Counted from the stretch's first letter, positions 53,109-63,314 are shown. The stretch is 64,000 nucleotides of DNA from Longispora albida DSM 44784 (GCF_000379825.1 NZ_KB903813.1:571333-635332), one strand, 5' to 3'. Notes: generated from the letters alone by a model not told the origin. Made by a program: numbers and translations.

Positions 53109-53957
53109 GTGAGCGAGCGCAGCGAGGCCGAAATGCACGACCGGTGGACTGATCTGGAGCGGCCGCCGTTGCGGGAGGCGGAGCTGCGGAGGGCGTTGCT
53201 GCGGCCGGGCTCCCTGTGGTCGTCGCTGAGCGTGCTGGCGGAGACGGGTTCGACGAACGCCGAGCTGGTCAGGCTGGCCAAGGCCGGGGCGGCAGAGGGC
53301 ACGGTGCTGATCGCCGAACGGCAGACGGCCGGGCGGGGCAGGCTCGGCCGGACGTGGGAGTCGCCGCCGCGCGCGGGGATCGCGATGAGCGTGCTGCTCA
53401 GGCCCGCCGAGGTGCCGGTGGCGCGGTACGGCTGGCTGCCGTTGCTGGCTGGTGTGGCGCTGGCCGACGCGACCGGGCTGCGATCCTGGGCCGCCCCGGA
53501 CGGCAGCGGGCTCAAGTGGCCGAACGACCTGCTCGTCGAGGGGCGTAAGTGCGCGGGGATTCTCGCGGAGGTGGCCGACGGCGCGATCGTGGTCGGCATC
53601 GGGCTCAACGTGAGCCTGCGCCGGGAGGAGCTGCCCCGCGAGGACGCCACGTCTCTCGTGCTGGAGGGCGCGCCGGTGACGGACCGGGCGCCGCTGGTCA
53701 AGGCGCTGCTCCGGTCGATCGAGTCCCGGTACACGGCGTGGCGGCTCGACGGCGGGGATCCGGAGGCGAGTGGCCTGCGGGCGGCGTACAAGGAAAGGTG
53801 TGTCACGCTCGGGCGGACCGTGCGGGTCATGCTCCCGGGTGATGTGGAGCTGACCGGGACCGCAGCCGATGTGGACAGTGACGGCAGGCTGGTCGTGACC
53901 CATCCCGGCGGGCGGGAGGCGATCGCGGCCGGTGACGTGGTGCACGTCAGAGCCTAA
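53109..53957 (+). CDS. birA: Biotin--[acetyl-CoA-carboxylase] ligase
   Basis: The product is 282 residues. The BPL domain shows [35 protein letters not shown] with the biotinyl-AMP loop, [20 protein letters not shown] and [16 protein letters not shown], and a C-terminal SH3-like part ([23 protein letters not shown]-type end). There is no N-terminal HTH, so it is a monofunctional ligase. It would biotinylate K546 of the alpha subunit. It is divergent from accD; ATG 53133 is an alternative start. Confidence 0.94.
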   Translation: MSERSEAEMHDRWTDLERPPLREAELRRALLRPGSLWSSLSVLAETGSTNAELVRLAKAGAAEGTVLIAERQTAGRGRLGRTWESPPRAGIAMSVLLRPAEVPVARYGWLPLLAGVALADATGLRSWAAPDGSGLKWPNDLLVEGRKCAGILAEVADGAIVVGIGLNVSLRREELPREDATSLVLEGAPVTDRAPLVKALLRSIESRYTAWRLDGGDPEASGLRAAYKERCVTLGRTVRVMLPGDVELTGTAADVDSDGRLVVTHPGGREAIAAGDVVHVRA

Positions 53958-53966
53958 GCTGCTCGC

Positions 53967-54506
53967 ATGGCGTTCCCTGACGAGATTCTCGCCGACGACG
54001 AAGAGGTCGTCATCCACCTGCACCCGCACTGGAAGACGATGATCAAGCCGGGCCTGATCCTGGTGCTGGTCGCCGCGATCGTCGGGTTCGCGGCCTTCTC
54101 GCTGCCGGACAACGGGGTCGGGCAGTTCGTGCTGCTGTTCCTCGGTGCCTTCGGGACACTGTCGCTGCTGGTGTGGGTGCTGTGGCCGTTCCTGACCTGG
54201 CGGACCACGCACTACGTCTTCACCACGCACCGGGTGCTGCTCCGGCACGGCGTGCTGTCCCGGCACGGCCGCGACATCCCGCTGGCCCGGATCAACGACG
54301 TGTCCTTCTCGCACAACCTGGTCGAGCGGATGCTGGGCTGCGGCACGCTGGTGCTGGAGTCGGCAGGGGAGAGCGGCCAGCTCGTCCTCAGCGAGATCCC
54401 GGGTGTCGAGCAGGTGCAGAGTTCGCTCTACCAGCTGGTCGAGGAGGACCACGACCGGCGGAACTTCCAGCACGAGGAGGAGTTCGAGGGCGAGGCCACG
54501 AGCTGA
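53967..54506 (+). CDS. PH-domain (DUF304) membrane protein
   Basis: The product is 179 residues. Two membrane helices ([43 protein letters not shown]) are followed by a bacterial PH-like domain ([58 protein letters not shown]). Such genes occur beside birA/accD in mycobacteria. Function unknown; perhaps membrane stress or protein anchoring. It starts nine bases after birA, so the two are likely one transcript. Confidence 0.88.
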   Translation: MAFPDEILADDEEVVIHLHPHWKTMIKPGLILVLVAAIVGFAAFSLPDNGVGQFVLLFLGAFGTLSLLVWVLWPFLTWRTTHYVFTTHRVLLRHGVLSRHGRDIPLARINDVSFSHNLVERMLGCGTLVLESAGESGQLVLSEIPGVEQVQSSLYQLVEEDHDRRNFQHEEEFEGEATS

Positions 54507-54523
54507 CCGCTATGGCCTGACGG

Positions 54524-54997
54524 CTACGAGGTGACTTCCGCGAGATCGGCAGGCTTCTCCTCGGCGTCCTTGCGGAAGACCAGCGTGCGGTACGACCAGA
54601 ACCGGAACGCCGTGCCGAGGACGAGGCCGACCAGCTTCGCCCCGCCGATCGCGAGCGTGGTCGTCACGCCGAAGCCGTACTTGACGAGGGCCAGGACGCC
54701 CAGGTCGATCGCCATGCCGACCGCGTTGAAGAAGAAGAACAGCATGTACTCGCGGCGCATCGAGCCCATCGGCCGGTTGCGGTAGGTCCAGAACCTGTTC
54801 AGCAGGTACGCGATGGTGGTGGCGACGACCGCTGCGACGACGTTGGCCTTGAGCTCGCCGTTCGGGAAGATCGTGTGCAGGGCCAGGAAGAACACCGCGA
54901 AGTTGACGAAGGTGTTGAACAGGCCGACCGTGCCGAACTTGATCAGCTCTTGGGCAAGCGCATGCCATCGCTCGGGGATCAGGTTCAACAGGCGCAC
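54524..54997 (-). CDS. GtrA-family membrane protein
   Basis: The product is about 157 residues with four membrane helices (LIKFGTVGLFNTFVNFAVFFLA; VVAAVVATTIAYLLNRFWTY; YMLFFFFNAVGMAIDLGVLA; AKLVGLVLGTAFRFWSYRTLVF). The NRFWTYR and RFWSYR segments are GtrA hallmarks. Family members help to flip or transfer prenyl-linked glucose or arabinose donors. GTG 54997 is preceded by TATGGT and six bases. A related gene lies directly upstream on the same strand. Confidence 0.87.
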   Translation of the reverse strand: MRLLNLIPERWHALAQELIKFGTVGLFNTFVNFAVFFLALHTIFPNGELKANVVAAVVATTIAYLLNRFWTYRNRPMGSMRREYMLFFFFNAVGMAIDLGVLALVKYGFGVTTTLAIGGAKLVGLVLGTAFRFWSYRTLVFRKDAEEKPADLAEVTS

Positions 54998-55043
54998 CGG
55001 ACAACCATACGGGTTCCTTCCCGTGTCTGTACTTCCGGCACTT

Positions 55044-55535
55044 CTACGCAAACACCCAGCGCCGGTACGAATAGAAGCGGAACAGGGTACCCAGGACCAA
55101 GCCGAAGCCCTGCGCGGCGACCAGATCCGCCAGTTTCGTGTGGAAGATCTCCGGCCAGAACGAGCCGAGCAGGCTGTGGCTGATCCACAGGCAGCCGAGC
55201 GCGATGCCGAGCCCGATCGCGTTGAACACGAAATACAGCACGTACTCGCGGTGCAGGCCGGACTTCGGCCGGTCGCGCCACGTCCAGAACCGGTTGCCGG
55301 CGAAGGCCACCGTGGCGGCGACGATCACGGCGATGGTCTTGGCGGCGAAGGTGTTCATCCCGCCCTCGAGCAGCAGCCAGTAGAGCCCGGTGTCGACGAC
55401 GAACGCGACCCCGCCGACCACCCCGAACTTCCCCAGCTCGTGCACCAGCCCGGCGAACCGGGCATAAAGGCGGCCGATCAGCCCCGGCTGGCGCTGCTCG
55501 GTCGTCTGCTGTTGCTGCTCGTGCTGGGCGGACAT
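55044..55535 (-). CDS. GtrA-family membrane protein (second copy)
   Basis: The product is 163 residues: a polar Gln-rich N-terminus, then four membrane helices (HELGKFGVVGGVAFVVDTGLYW; TIAVIVAATVAFAGNRFWTW; YVLYFVFNAIGLGIALGCLW; AQGFGLVLGTLFRFYSYRRW). NRFWTWRDRP and RFYSYRRWVF are the GtrA signature. It stands 46 bases upstream of the other GtrA gene, with which it probably forms a heteromer or tandem pair. ATG 55535 or the GTG one codon earlier may be the start. Confidence 0.87.
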   Translation of the reverse strand: MSAQHEQQQQTTEQRQPGLIGRLYARFAGLVHELGKFGVVGGVAFVVDTGLYWLLLEGGMNTFAAKTIAVIVAATVAFAGNRFWTWRDRPKSGLHREYVLYFVFNAIGLGIALGCLWISHSLLGSFWPEIFHTKLADLVAAQGFGLVLGTLFRFYSYRRWVFA

Positions 55536-55571
55536 CACCGGCGATTCTACCCGGCCGGGCCGGCTGAGTGG

Positions 55572-57959
55572 TCACCGTGTGAGTGCCGTGGCCAGCGAGG
55601 CCAGCTCGATCGGGTCGTTGCCGGAGGCCAGGGTGAGCGTGGACTGCGCGCCGGGAGCGCCGGACCAGGTACCCGCGTCGACGCCGTACGTGCGCCAGCC
55701 AGGTCCTTCGAGGGCGCTGGGTGAGACGGACCTGGCCGGGTTCGCCGCGAGTGTCGTGGTGCCCAGCTTCAGCGAGTCGCCGGTCAGCGGCTGGTCGCCG
55801 TCCCAGATCAGGGCGGTGGCGCGGAGTTCCCGGCCGGACACCCGGACCTGGAAGGCGCGCTCGCGCAGTGCGATCGGGCCGTCGTACACGGCCACGTCGC
55901 GCACCGGCTCGGCCGGAGCCTCGTAGACCACGGTCAGGCCCCAGCCGGCGTACTCGCCCCTGCCTGCGGGGAGCGCCGACTGGACGGAGGCCCACCACGT
56001 GCCGGACGTGGCGAACGGGGTCACGTCGGCGAAGGCCTGGCTGAGTTTCCGGTACCCGCTGTGGACGGTGGTTGTGCGGGCAGCCTTGACGGTGCGGCCG
56101 TTGACGGTGATGGACTCGGGTGCCTGGCGGTTGGACGTGGCCCAGTACAGGCCGGCCCAGCGGATCTTCGCCCCGGCGGGGAGGGCGAGACGCGCGCCGC
56201 TCGTGGCCACGGCGGTGAGGACGGGGGAGCCGTCGGCACGGTACGGGACCATGTTCGTGTCCCGGTTGTCGTCCGCTGTGGAGAGACAGGCCGGCCGGGG
56301 TGAGCAGGACAGCCAGGTGTTGCCGATGACGGTCACGTTGGCGTGTGAACCACTCAGCGCGTACCCGACCTGGGCACCCTTGGGCGCCACGGCCACCCGG
56401 AGCTCCGCAGTGGAACCCATCGCGCGCAGGCCGATCACGTAGAAGCCGGACGCCTCGTCGGTGACCCGGACGGGCACGCGGGCCGTGCTCTTCGTGCCGG
56501 GCTGAAGAGGCGGCCGGGTGCACGTGACCGTCACGGCCACTGCCGAGCAGCGCCAGCCGTCGCCCGCGTCGGGGCCGGAGAGGGTGACGGCGGCGGGGAG
56601 CGTGAGGGTCAGCTCAGCGGCGGGGGTGCCTTCTGTTCGAGCCGGATTCGACGAGACGAGGCCGGGAAGAGGGGGCGCGTAGGCGGGGGCCTGGGTGCTT
56701 TCGGAAGGGGGAGTTCCTTCTGACGGTGGAGGGGGCGGTGCGGTCACCAGTACAGGGAGAAATCCTTGCTGGCCAGCGACGAGGCCGCCGCCGGCTAATG
56801 CTGGAGTGACCACATAGGACGGTGGTGCCGGATCTGGGGCTGGCGGGGGAGCTGGAGCGGGGGGTGGTGGCTGCGGGGCTGGCGGTGCGGGGCGAGGCGC
56901 TGGCGGAGTCGTGGGCGCCGGAGTGGGCGCGGGTGGTTTCGGCTGGGGCGAAGGGGCCGGGGGCTGGGGGACCGGTGGTTCGACGATGGTCGGCGGCTGG
57001 GGCTGCGGCGAGGCCGCGGCCGGCGGGACTACCGGCTGCTCGGACGAGACCAGGGCCAGGACGAGGACGGCTGCGGCTGCCGCCGTGACGACCCCGCCGC
57101 CGATCGAGACGTTGCGCATGCCGATCCGGCGGATCCAGCCGAGAATCCAGAACACGAAGCCCCCGGCCGCGACCTTCGTCGTGGTCATCGCGGTGACGCC
57201 CAGGTAGGCCGTCGCCGAGCCGCCGAGGACCAGCGGCGCGAGCACGTTCTCGAACTCGTTCAGCTCGACCAGCTCAGCGTGCCGGAGCTTGCAGGCCGCG
57301 CAGTCGTCGATGTGCCGGCGGACCTTCGCGGAGTCGCGGGCCGACAGGCCGCCCCGGACGTGCGCGCCGAGGCGTTCCGCCGACCAGTGGCAGCCGGGCG
57401 GGGCGGCGGCGAGATGCTCGGAGAGGAAGATCTGGCGGAGGCGTTCCCTGGCCCGGTACGCCAGCGCCGACACGCCGTTCGGGGTCAGGCCGAGCAGCGG
57501 GGCGATGTCGGACGGCGACTCGCCCTCGACCTCGGTGTGCCAGAGCACCATCTGCCAGCGTTCGGGGAGCTTCGCGAACGCGTTCGCCGCGAACTTGCGC
57601 TCGGCGGCGGTGACGACAGGGTCGACGAACGCCTCCCCTGGCTCGATCTTCGAGAAGTCGTCGGTGAGGAGCAGCCTGGTGTCCCGCCGTGCCCGGTCGA
57701 AGCAGTGGTGACGGAGCGTCGTCAGCAGGTACGCGCGGAAGGCGTCCTTGGGGCCGCGGCCCTCACGGAGCGCCGCCAGTACCTTGACGAACGCCTCGGC
57801 GACGAGGTCGTCGGCGTCACTCTGATTGCGGACCAGCAGCCGGGCGAGGCGCCGTGCGGCCTGCACATGGCGGCTGTACAGGACGCTGTATGCCTCGGCG
57901 TCCCCTTTCCGGGCGGCGGTGATCAGGTCGGCGTCGGTGGCCGGCGCGTCAACAGTCAC
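55572..57959 (-). CDS. ECF-type sigma factor fused to zinc-finger anti-sigma, membrane helix and ectodomain
   Basis: The product is 795 residues. Sigma region 2 (about 10-85: DLITAARKGDAEAYSVLYSR; QSDADDLVAEAFVKVL) and region 4 (about 128-180: LPERWQMVLWHTEVEGESPS; GLTPNGVSALAYRARERL) are complete. A zinc-finger anti-sigma motif follows (VRRHIDDCAAC, H216, C220, C223), then one membrane helix (about 285-305), a 110-residue proline-rich stretch and an ectodomain with CSPRPACLSTADDNRDTN and KIRWAGLYWATSN. The sigma part is thus tethered, so release by proteolysis is an attractive idea. It is divergent from purK. GTG 57959 lacks a ribosome site. Confidence 0.82.
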   Translation of the reverse strand: MTVDAPATDADLITAARKGDAEAYSVLYSRHVQAARRLARLLVRNQSDADDLVAEAFVKVLAALREGRGPKDAFRAYLLTTLRHHCFDRARRDTRLLLTDDFSKIEPGEAFVDPVVTAAERKFAANAFAKLPERWQMVLWHTEVEGESPSDIAPLLGLTPNGVSALAYRARERLRQIFLSEHLAAAPPGCHWSAERLGAHVRGGLSARDSAKVRRHIDDCAACKLRHAELVELNEFENVLAPLVLGGSATAYLGVTAMTTTKVAAGGFVFWILGWIRRIGMRNVSIGGGVVTAAAAAVLVLALVSSEQPVVPPAAASPQPQPPTIVEPPVPQPPAPSPQPKPPAPTPAPTTPPAPRPAPPAPQPPPPAPAPPPAPDPAPPSYVVTPALAGGGLVAGQQGFLPVLVTAPPPPPSEGTPPSESTQAPAYAPPLPGLVSSNPARTEGTPAAELTLTLPAAVTLSGPDAGDGWRCSAVAVTVTCTRPPLQPGTKSTARVPVRVTDEASGFYVIGLRAMGSTAELRVAVAPKGAQVGYALSGSHANVTVIGNTWLSCSPRPACLSTADDNRDTNMVPYRADGSPVLTAVATSGARLALPAGAKIRWAGLYWATSNRQAPESITVNGRTVKAARTTTVHSGYRKLSQAFADVTPFATSGTWWASVQSALPAGRGEYAGWGLTVVYEAPAEPVRDVAVYDGPIALRERAFQVRVSGRELRATALIWDGDQPLTGDSLKLGTTTLAANPARSVSPSALEGPGWRTYGVDAGTWSGAPGAQSTLTLASGNDPIELASLATALTR

Positions 57960-58093
57960 GGGAGGTTCAACGGGGCCGGGGCCGAAGCGGGGAGTAATTG
58001 TCGTCGATCTTACAGTTCGAGCCGGATGCCTGGCTGTCACAGGAGCCGGGCCGCCCAGCGGGCGCGCCGGGGCAGCGCATACGCTGGGCGTTG

Positions 58094-59233
58094 ATGGACG
58101 CGCGTACTGGACTTCCCGTAGTAGGCATGGTCGGCGGCGGGCAGCTCGCCCGGATGACCCACCAGGCCGCGATTGCCCTCGGCCAGTCACTCAAGGTGCT
58201 GGCCACGTCCCCCGACGACGGCGCGGCGCTCGTCGCACCCGACACCGAGATCGGCCAGCACACCGACCTGGAAGCGCTGCGCCGGTTCGCCAAGGGCTGC
58301 GAGGTGGTCACCTTCGACCACGAGCACGTGCCCACCGAGCACATCCGGACCCTGGCCGGCGAGGGCATCAAGCTCTTCCCCGGCGCCGACGCGCTGGTGT
58401 GCGCGCAGGACAAGCAGGTACTCCGGGAACGCCTCACCGAGATGGCAGCCCCCTCCCCGCGCTGGACCGTCGTGACCTCCGTCGAGGGGCTCGCGGAGTT
58501 CGCCGGCGGCGAGCCGGTCATCGTGAAGACCGCGCGCGGCGGGTACGACGGCAAGGGTGTCTTCGTCGTCACCGACCCGGAGATGGTCCGGCCGATGCTG
58601 GAGGCTGGCACGCGGCTGATCGCCGAGGAACGCGTCAAGCTCGTCCGTGAGCTGTCGGCCGTGGTGGCCCGGTCGCCGTTCGGGCAGGTCGCGGCGTACC
58701 CGGTCGTGGAGACGGTGCAGCGCGACGGCATCTGCGTCGAGGTGATCGCCCCGGCACCGGGTCTCGCCGAGGACAAGGCGCTGGAGGCCCAGCAGCTCGC
58801 GATCCGGATCGCCGAGGAGCTGGGCGTCGTCGGCGTCATGGCCGTCGAGCTGTTCGAGACCGCCGGCGGTCTGCTCGTCAACGAGCTGGCCATGCGCCCG
58901 CACAACTCCGGGCACTGGACGATCGAGGGTGCGCGGACCTCCCAGTTCGAGCAGCACCTGAGGGCCGTTCTCGACTACCCGATGGGCGACACCTCGCTGA
59001 CCGCGCCGTGGGTGGTCATGGCGAACGTCCTCGGCGGCCCGGACGGCGGGATCAGCGTGGACGAGCGCATCCACCACCTGTTCGCCGAGGATCCGGCTGT
59101 GAAGATCCACCTGTACGGCAAGAAGGTCCGGCCCGGCCGGAAGATCGGGCACGTGACGGCACTGGGCTCCACCCTGGAGGAGACCCGGGCCAGGGCAGCA
59201 CGGGCAGCACAGTGGCTGGAGGCAGGGGAATGA
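58094..59233 (+). CDS. purK: 5-(carboxyamino)imidazole ribonucleotide synthase
   Basis: The product is 379 residues. ATP-grasp features: [50 protein letters not shown] and [20 protein letters not shown]. It makes N5-carboxyaminoimidazole ribonucleotide from AIR, ATP and bicarbonate in purine synthesis. ATG 58094 follows TACGCT by eight bases, suggesting a leaderless transcript; the open frame further upstream is not family-like. It overlaps purE by ATGA. Confidence 0.95.
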   Translation: MDARTGLPVVGMVGGGQLARMTHQAAIALGQSLKVLATSPDDGAALVAPDTEIGQHTDLEALRRFAKGCEVVTFDHEHVPTEHIRTLAGEGIKLFPGADALVCAQDKQVLRERLTEMAAPSPRWTVVTSVEGLAEFAGGEPVIVKTARGGYDGKGVFVVTDPEMVRPMLEAGTRLIAEERVKLVRELSAVVARSPFGQVAAYPVVETVQRDGICVEVIAPAPGLAEDKALEAQQLAIRIAEELGVVGVMAVELFETAGGLLVNELAMRPHNSGHWTIEGARTSQFEQHLRAVLDYPMGDTSLTAPWVVMANVLGGPDGGISVDERIHHLFAEDPAVKIHLYGKKVRPGRKIGHVTALGSTLEETRARAARAAQWLEAGE

Positions 59234-59724
59234 CCGTCACCGTCGGCATCATCATGGGCAGCGACTCCGACTGGCCCACCATGAAGGCCGCTGGTGAGGC
59301 GCTCGACGAGTTCGGGATCGGCTACGAGGTCTCGGTCGTCTCCGCCCACCGCACGCCGGACAAGATGCTCAGCTACGCCCGCTCGGCGCACGAGCGCGGC
59401 ATCAAGGTCATCGTCGCGGGCGCCGGCGGCGCTGCCCACCTGCCGGGCATGGTCGCCTCGCTGACCCCGCTGCCGGTGATCGGCGTGCCGGTGCCGCTCC
59501 GCCACCTCGACGGCATGGACTCGCTCCTGTCTATCGTGCAGATGCCGGCCGGCATCCCGGTCGCGACAGTGTCGATCGGCAACGCCCGCAACGCCGGCCT
59601 GCTCGCCGTCCGCATCCTCTCCGTCGGCGAACCGGAACTCGTCAAGAAGATGGCCGAGTTCCAGGAAAACCTCCGCGAGGTGGTCGAGCGCAAGGACGCC
59701 GCCTTGCGACAGTCACTGCTCTAG
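59230..59724 (+). CDS. purE: 5-(carboxyamino)imidazole ribonucleotide mutase
   Basis: The product is 164 residues. PurE features: [61 protein letters not shown] and [19 protein letters not shown]. It converts N5-CAIR to CAIR, the step after PurK, and is a class I, octameric type. It is translationally coupled to purK. A hairpin about 25 bases after the stop may end the transcript. Confidence 0.96.
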   Translation: MTVTVGIIMGSDSDWPTMKAAGEALDEFGIGYEVSVVSAHRTPDKMLSYARSAHERGIKVIVAGAGGAAHLPGMVASLTPLPVIGVPVPLRHLDGMDSLLSIVQMPAGIPVATVSIGNARNAGLLAVRILSVGEPELVKKMAEFQENLREVVERKDAALRQSLL

Positions 59725-59747
59725 CTCCTTTCAGATTGTGTACCGGA

Positions 59748-59779
59748 AACGGGGTCCCCGCCGCGGCGAGGACCCCGTT
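59748..59779. terminator. Terminator-like hairpin after purE
   Basis: AACGGGGTCC at 59748-59757 pairs perfectly with GGACCCCGTT at 59770-59779; the 12-base loop (CCGCCGCGGCGA) can pair internally. It lies between convergent genes, followed by TCCC. Confidence 0.72.
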
Positions 59780-59838
59780 CCCGTGGCTGGCCTTGGGCAC
59801 GACCCGGGTGCACCGTGGAGAGGTGAAGGCCCCGGCGT

Positions 59839-59905
59839 GGCCCCCGGTTCGCCCGTAGTGCGTCGGTGGCTCCGTGTTAGCGCGTAGGCCCGGCCCCCGG
59901 TTCGC
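59839..59905. repeat. Short direct repeat in the purE-downstream gap
   Basis: GGCCCCCGGTTCGC occurs at 59839-59852 and again at 59892-59905, 53 bases apart. The surrounding gap (59725-59948) has no coding frame I trust; the repeat may be a remnant or a protein-binding site. Confidence 0.5.
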
Positions 59906-59948
59906 GTCCAGCTTTAGGCCACCGCGGTCGGCTTGGACGGGGGACGGG

Positions 59949-62900
59949 CTAGCGGAAGGATGTGTAGAGGTCGCGGAGGCGGGTCAGGTCGCGGAGGCGC
60001 TTCTCGTACGTCGCGCCGACGGCGATCAGGATCACCCCGGCCACGGCTGACGGGATCCAGAACGAGGCCTTGACGCCGATCAGCAGCAGCTCGTGGAGCC
60101 CGACGGCCGCCGCGATCCCGCCGCCGATCGCGAGCGGTGCGCGCAGGCGGAACTTCGCTCCGATGAGGACGATGAGTACCGCTGCCACGCCGAGGTACAC
60201 GCGCCGCAGCGGCGGCCCCTGCACCCCGAGCGACCACGCGAACGACGGCAGGAGCGCGACGAGCAGCCCCGGCCCGTACGCGATCCAGCTCCGCAGTTCC
60301 GGCCGCCGGTGCACCTCCCAGGCCCCGATCGCGAGCAGCAGCACGGCCGGCGGGACGGTGTACGCCTCGGGTACGCCGACCCGGCCGGCCCCGAGCAGCA
60401 GCCACCACGAGACGGTGGCCAGCCCGGCCCCGGCCAGCGCGTACGCCCGCCGTCCCAGGCCGCCCAGGTCGCGCCGTAGTGCCGAGGCGCCCAGTACGGC
60501 GGCCCAGACCGCGAACACGATCGCCGCCGAGCGCAGTGTCCGGCCGGCCAGGACGAGGCTGACTCCGGCACCGGCGTGCGCGAGGATCTCCAGGACCGGT
60601 ACCGGCTGCGGTTTCCGAACCCAGGCCGACACCGCGAGCAGCACCACAGCCGCACCGAGCAGCGCGTACCCGCACGTGGCCACGTCCATCCGCCCCGCAG
60701 CGCACGTCACCGGGGCCAGCACCAGGAACGCCACTCCGCCGGTCACGTACCCGGAGAGCCGCCCCCGCCACGCCACCACAACCGCCGCGGCCAGCACGGC
60801 GACCAGAGCGCCCACAGTGGACATGCGGTCGGCCAGCAGCCCGGAGAACCCGGCCCCGGCACCCGCGACGGCCACGGCCGACAGCCACACGCCCGGCCCG
60901 ATCACCCAGGCCGCGAGGCCCAGTACCAGGGCCACGACCGCCGTCACCGGCCACGGGGCACCGAGCGCGGCTGGCAGCACGAAGGCCACGAGGATCCCGG
61001 CCGGTACGGCCACCTTCACGATCCGGGCCGGCCCGGCAGCGATCCCGGCCGCCGCGGCGACCATCACCAGCACGACCAGGTCCTGTACCGACACCGACCA
61101 GTTCCCGCGCGGCGCGATCCCGGTACCCGACGCGCCCGACCAGATCTCCAGCCACCACAGCCACGGCGCGACCAGCACGGCGGCGAGGGACGGGAGCGCG
61201 CCGCCGACCGCCCAGCCCAGGGGCAGTGCGGCGCGGATGACGAGCCACTGGTTGCGGTACGGCCCGGCCACGCTCAGCAGTGCCGCATAGGCCGCGTACA
61301 CGGTGGTCGGTTCGCCGTCCATGAACACGGTGCTGATCGCTACGCCCGTGGCGCCGGCCGCGACGGCGAGGCTCGTCCACGGTTCGAACACGCGCAGCAG
61401 CCAGGACAGCCCGAGCGCGAGGGTCGCGCCGCCCATCCCCGCGATGGCCGCGTACCGGTCGCTCAGGCCAGCCGTGTGCGCTCCGACCGCCGCGAGTGCC
61501 GGCAGGAACAGCAGGGTGGTGGTGAACGCCGCCGAGCCGAGGACAGTCGTGCGCCCGAGGCCAGCCACCAGGCCAGCGGTGACTACGACCGCGGCGAGCC
61601 CTGCTGTCGTGGCTTGTGGGGTGTGAAGGCAGACGGTCAGGCCGTAGGCGGCCAGGGCTGCCGAGACGATGGCCAGCCAGGGTGCCGCACGCAGCGCGTA
61701 CAAAGAAACAAGAAGCGCGACCAGCAACGGCGCGGCGGCGATCGTCCAATAGGGAGCGCCGAGTTCGCCGGGAGCGGAGATCGACAGCAGGGCGGCGACG
61801 GCGAAGCCGATCCACCACTTCCTGAACAGGACCCAGGCGACGAGACCGCCGGTGAGCAGGGCGGCGGGCAGCTGCCAGCCGATCAGGTCGTCGAAGGCGT
61901 ACGGCTCGCCGGACCACGGCGGCTGGGCCGAGCCGGCGGCGATCAGCGCGGAGACGACGGCCAGTGTGCTGGTCACGATCCCGGCCAGGCCCGCGACCAA
62001 GCCGGTCACGCTCAGCGGCCCGGGGCGGATGTCCTCCGGCAGGAAACGGGCGGCGAGCACCAGCGCGCCTGCGGCGGCGACCAGGCCGATCATCCGGTGG
62101 TCCGGCAGCCACAGCCACACCAGCCGCGCGACCACCACGACGAGCGGGCCGGTCGCGAAGGCGGGGAAGACCATGCGCTGGACGGGCGTCAGGCTCGCGG
62201 CGAGCACCCCGATCAGCAGCAGCGCGCCGCAGCCCACGATGGCCGTGTCGTTGGGGATCGCGGCCACGATCGCCGTAGCCCCGGCCACCAGTGTCCACGG
62301 CCCGGCCACGCTCACCGCCAGCCAGCGCAGCACGGAGTGGTCGCCCCGCAACGCCCGCCAGCCCGCCGCCAGGTTGATCGCCGCGCCGGCCGTGAACGCG
62401 ACAGAGTATCCGGCCAGGCTCGCGTCCAGCACCACCGCGACCAGCACCGGCACCGGCTGGATCGCGATCAGGGCCGCGAACCTCGGCGCCTGAAGACCAA
62501 GAATTTTCCCGTACCCGAGGGAGAACGCCGCCGTCACCGCCAGCACCCCGGCGGCGTACCCGGCACCGTCCACAGCCTGCACGCCAGCGAAGTCGACAAT
62601 CCACGCCGCGTACCCGTCGAGCGCGACGAACAGCAGCCCGACAGCAGCCAGCGTCTCGGCCGTCGCGCCGAGCTGCTTACGTGCCAGCGGTACCGGCAGG
62701 GCCAGCAGCAGCCCGGTCACGCCGGCGAGCAGCCCGGCCCGGCCGGCGACCCCGAACGACCGCCACGCCACGACCACGAACACGATCGCCGCGATGCCCA
62801 GCAGCAACCCGCCGAGGCCGAGCAGCACGTTCTGCACGGACTTCGGCGAAGCGTCAGCCGTCTGCCGCACTGGTACGGGGTGCCCGGGGACCGTCGCAGC

Positions 62901-63191
62901 TACTGGCGGAACCGCTGCCGCTCCGGGGACCGGTGGACGGCCGCCCTCCGCCCGCATCCGCTGCCGGAGCTGTTCGCCCAGGACGGTGTGCCGCTGCACG
63001 AGCCCGCCGCGCTCGGCCATCGCCACCGTCAGGTTCTTCTGGAGGTCGGCTGTCACCTGGTTGAGTACCTGTATCCGCCCCGCGATCCAGGTCAGCTCTG
63101 CGGCGAGCCGGTCGGCAGGCCGGCCGCAGCCGGGGCAGCCGGTGTCACTGCTGGCTGTGACGCCGCAGTACGGGCAGGGGTAGGCACTCAT
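59949..63191 (-). CDS. Very large polytopic membrane protein with N-terminal zinc ribbon (SCO7613-like)
   Basis: The product is 1080 residues. A CxxC...CxxC zinc ribbon opens the protein (PCPYCGVTASSDTGCPGCG). A helical segment (LTWIAGRIQVLNQVTADLQKN) and a proline-rich linker to about residue 115 follow. The remainder consists of about thirty to forty short membrane helices (for example LGGLLLGIAAIVFVVVAWRSF). Actinobacteria encode relatives of the SCO7613 type, with no known function. The C-terminus is VGATYEKRLRDLTRLRDLY. ATG 63191 places the zinc ribbon at the start. Confidence 0.82.
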   Translation of the reverse strand: MSAYPCPYCGVTASSDTGCPGCGRPADRLAAELTWIAGRIQVLNQVTADLQKNLTVAMAERGGLVQRHTVLGEQLRQRMRAEGGRPPVPGAAAVPPVAATVPGHPVPVRQTADASPKSVQNVLLGLGGLLLGIAAIVFVVVAWRSFGVAGRAGLLAGVTGLLLALPVPLARKQLGATAETLAAVGLLFVALDGYAAWIVDFAGVQAVDGAGYAAGVLAVTAAFSLGYGKILGLQAPRFAALIAIQPVPVLVAVVLDASLAGYSVAFTAGAAINLAAGWRALRGDHSVLRWLAVSVAGPWTLVAGATAIVAAIPNDTAIVGCGALLLIGVLAASLTPVQRMVFPAFATGPLVVVVARLVWLWLPDHRMIGLVAAAGALVLAARFLPEDIRPGPLSVTGLVAGLAGIVTSTLAVVSALIAAGSAQPPWSGEPYAFDDLIGWQLPAALLTGGLVAWVLFRKWWIGFAVAALLSISAPGELGAPYWTIAAAPLLVALLVSLYALRAAPWLAIVSAALAAYGLTVCLHTPQATTAGLAAVVVTAGLVAGLGRTTVLGSAAFTTTLLFLPALAAVGAHTAGLSDRYAAIAGMGGATLALGLSWLLRVFEPWTSLAVAAGATGVAISTVFMDGEPTTVYAAYAALLSVAGPYRNQWLVIRAALPLGWAVGGALPSLAAVLVAPWLWWLEIWSGASGTGIAPRGNWSVSVQDLVVLVMVAAAAGIAAGPARIVKVAVPAGILVAFVLPAALGAPWPVTAVVALVLGLAAWVIGPGVWLSAVAVAGAGAGFSGLLADRMSTVGALVAVLAAAVVVAWRGRLSGYVTGGVAFLVLAPVTCAAGRMDVATCGYALLGAAVVLLAVSAWVRKPQPVPVLEILAHAGAGVSLVLAGRTLRSAAIVFAVWAAVLGASALRRDLGGLGRRAYALAGAGLATVSWWLLLGAGRVGVPEAYTVPPAVLLLAIGAWEVHRRPELRSWIAYGPGLLVALLPSFAWSLGVQGPPLRRVYLGVAAVLIVLIGAKFRLRAPLAIGGGIAAAVGLHELLLIGVKASFWIPSAVAGVILIAVGATYEKRLRDLTRLRDLYTSFR

Positions 63192-63314
63192 GCACATCAG
63201 GGTGAACCACGCGGGCCGTCACTGGTACCTGCTCAGGTACTCAACTCGGCCTGAGTACGTCCCAGCCTCACCGCAGGGACAGCGCGACCCCAGCCGATCA
63301 TGTAAAGCTCGGCC

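Noticed and set aside
60576-63254. 892-codon plus-strand frame opposite the large membrane protein
   Set aside because: The product is Gln/His/Arg-rich and motif-free, a shadow of the membrane-protein gene, whose hydrophobic pattern is unmistakable.
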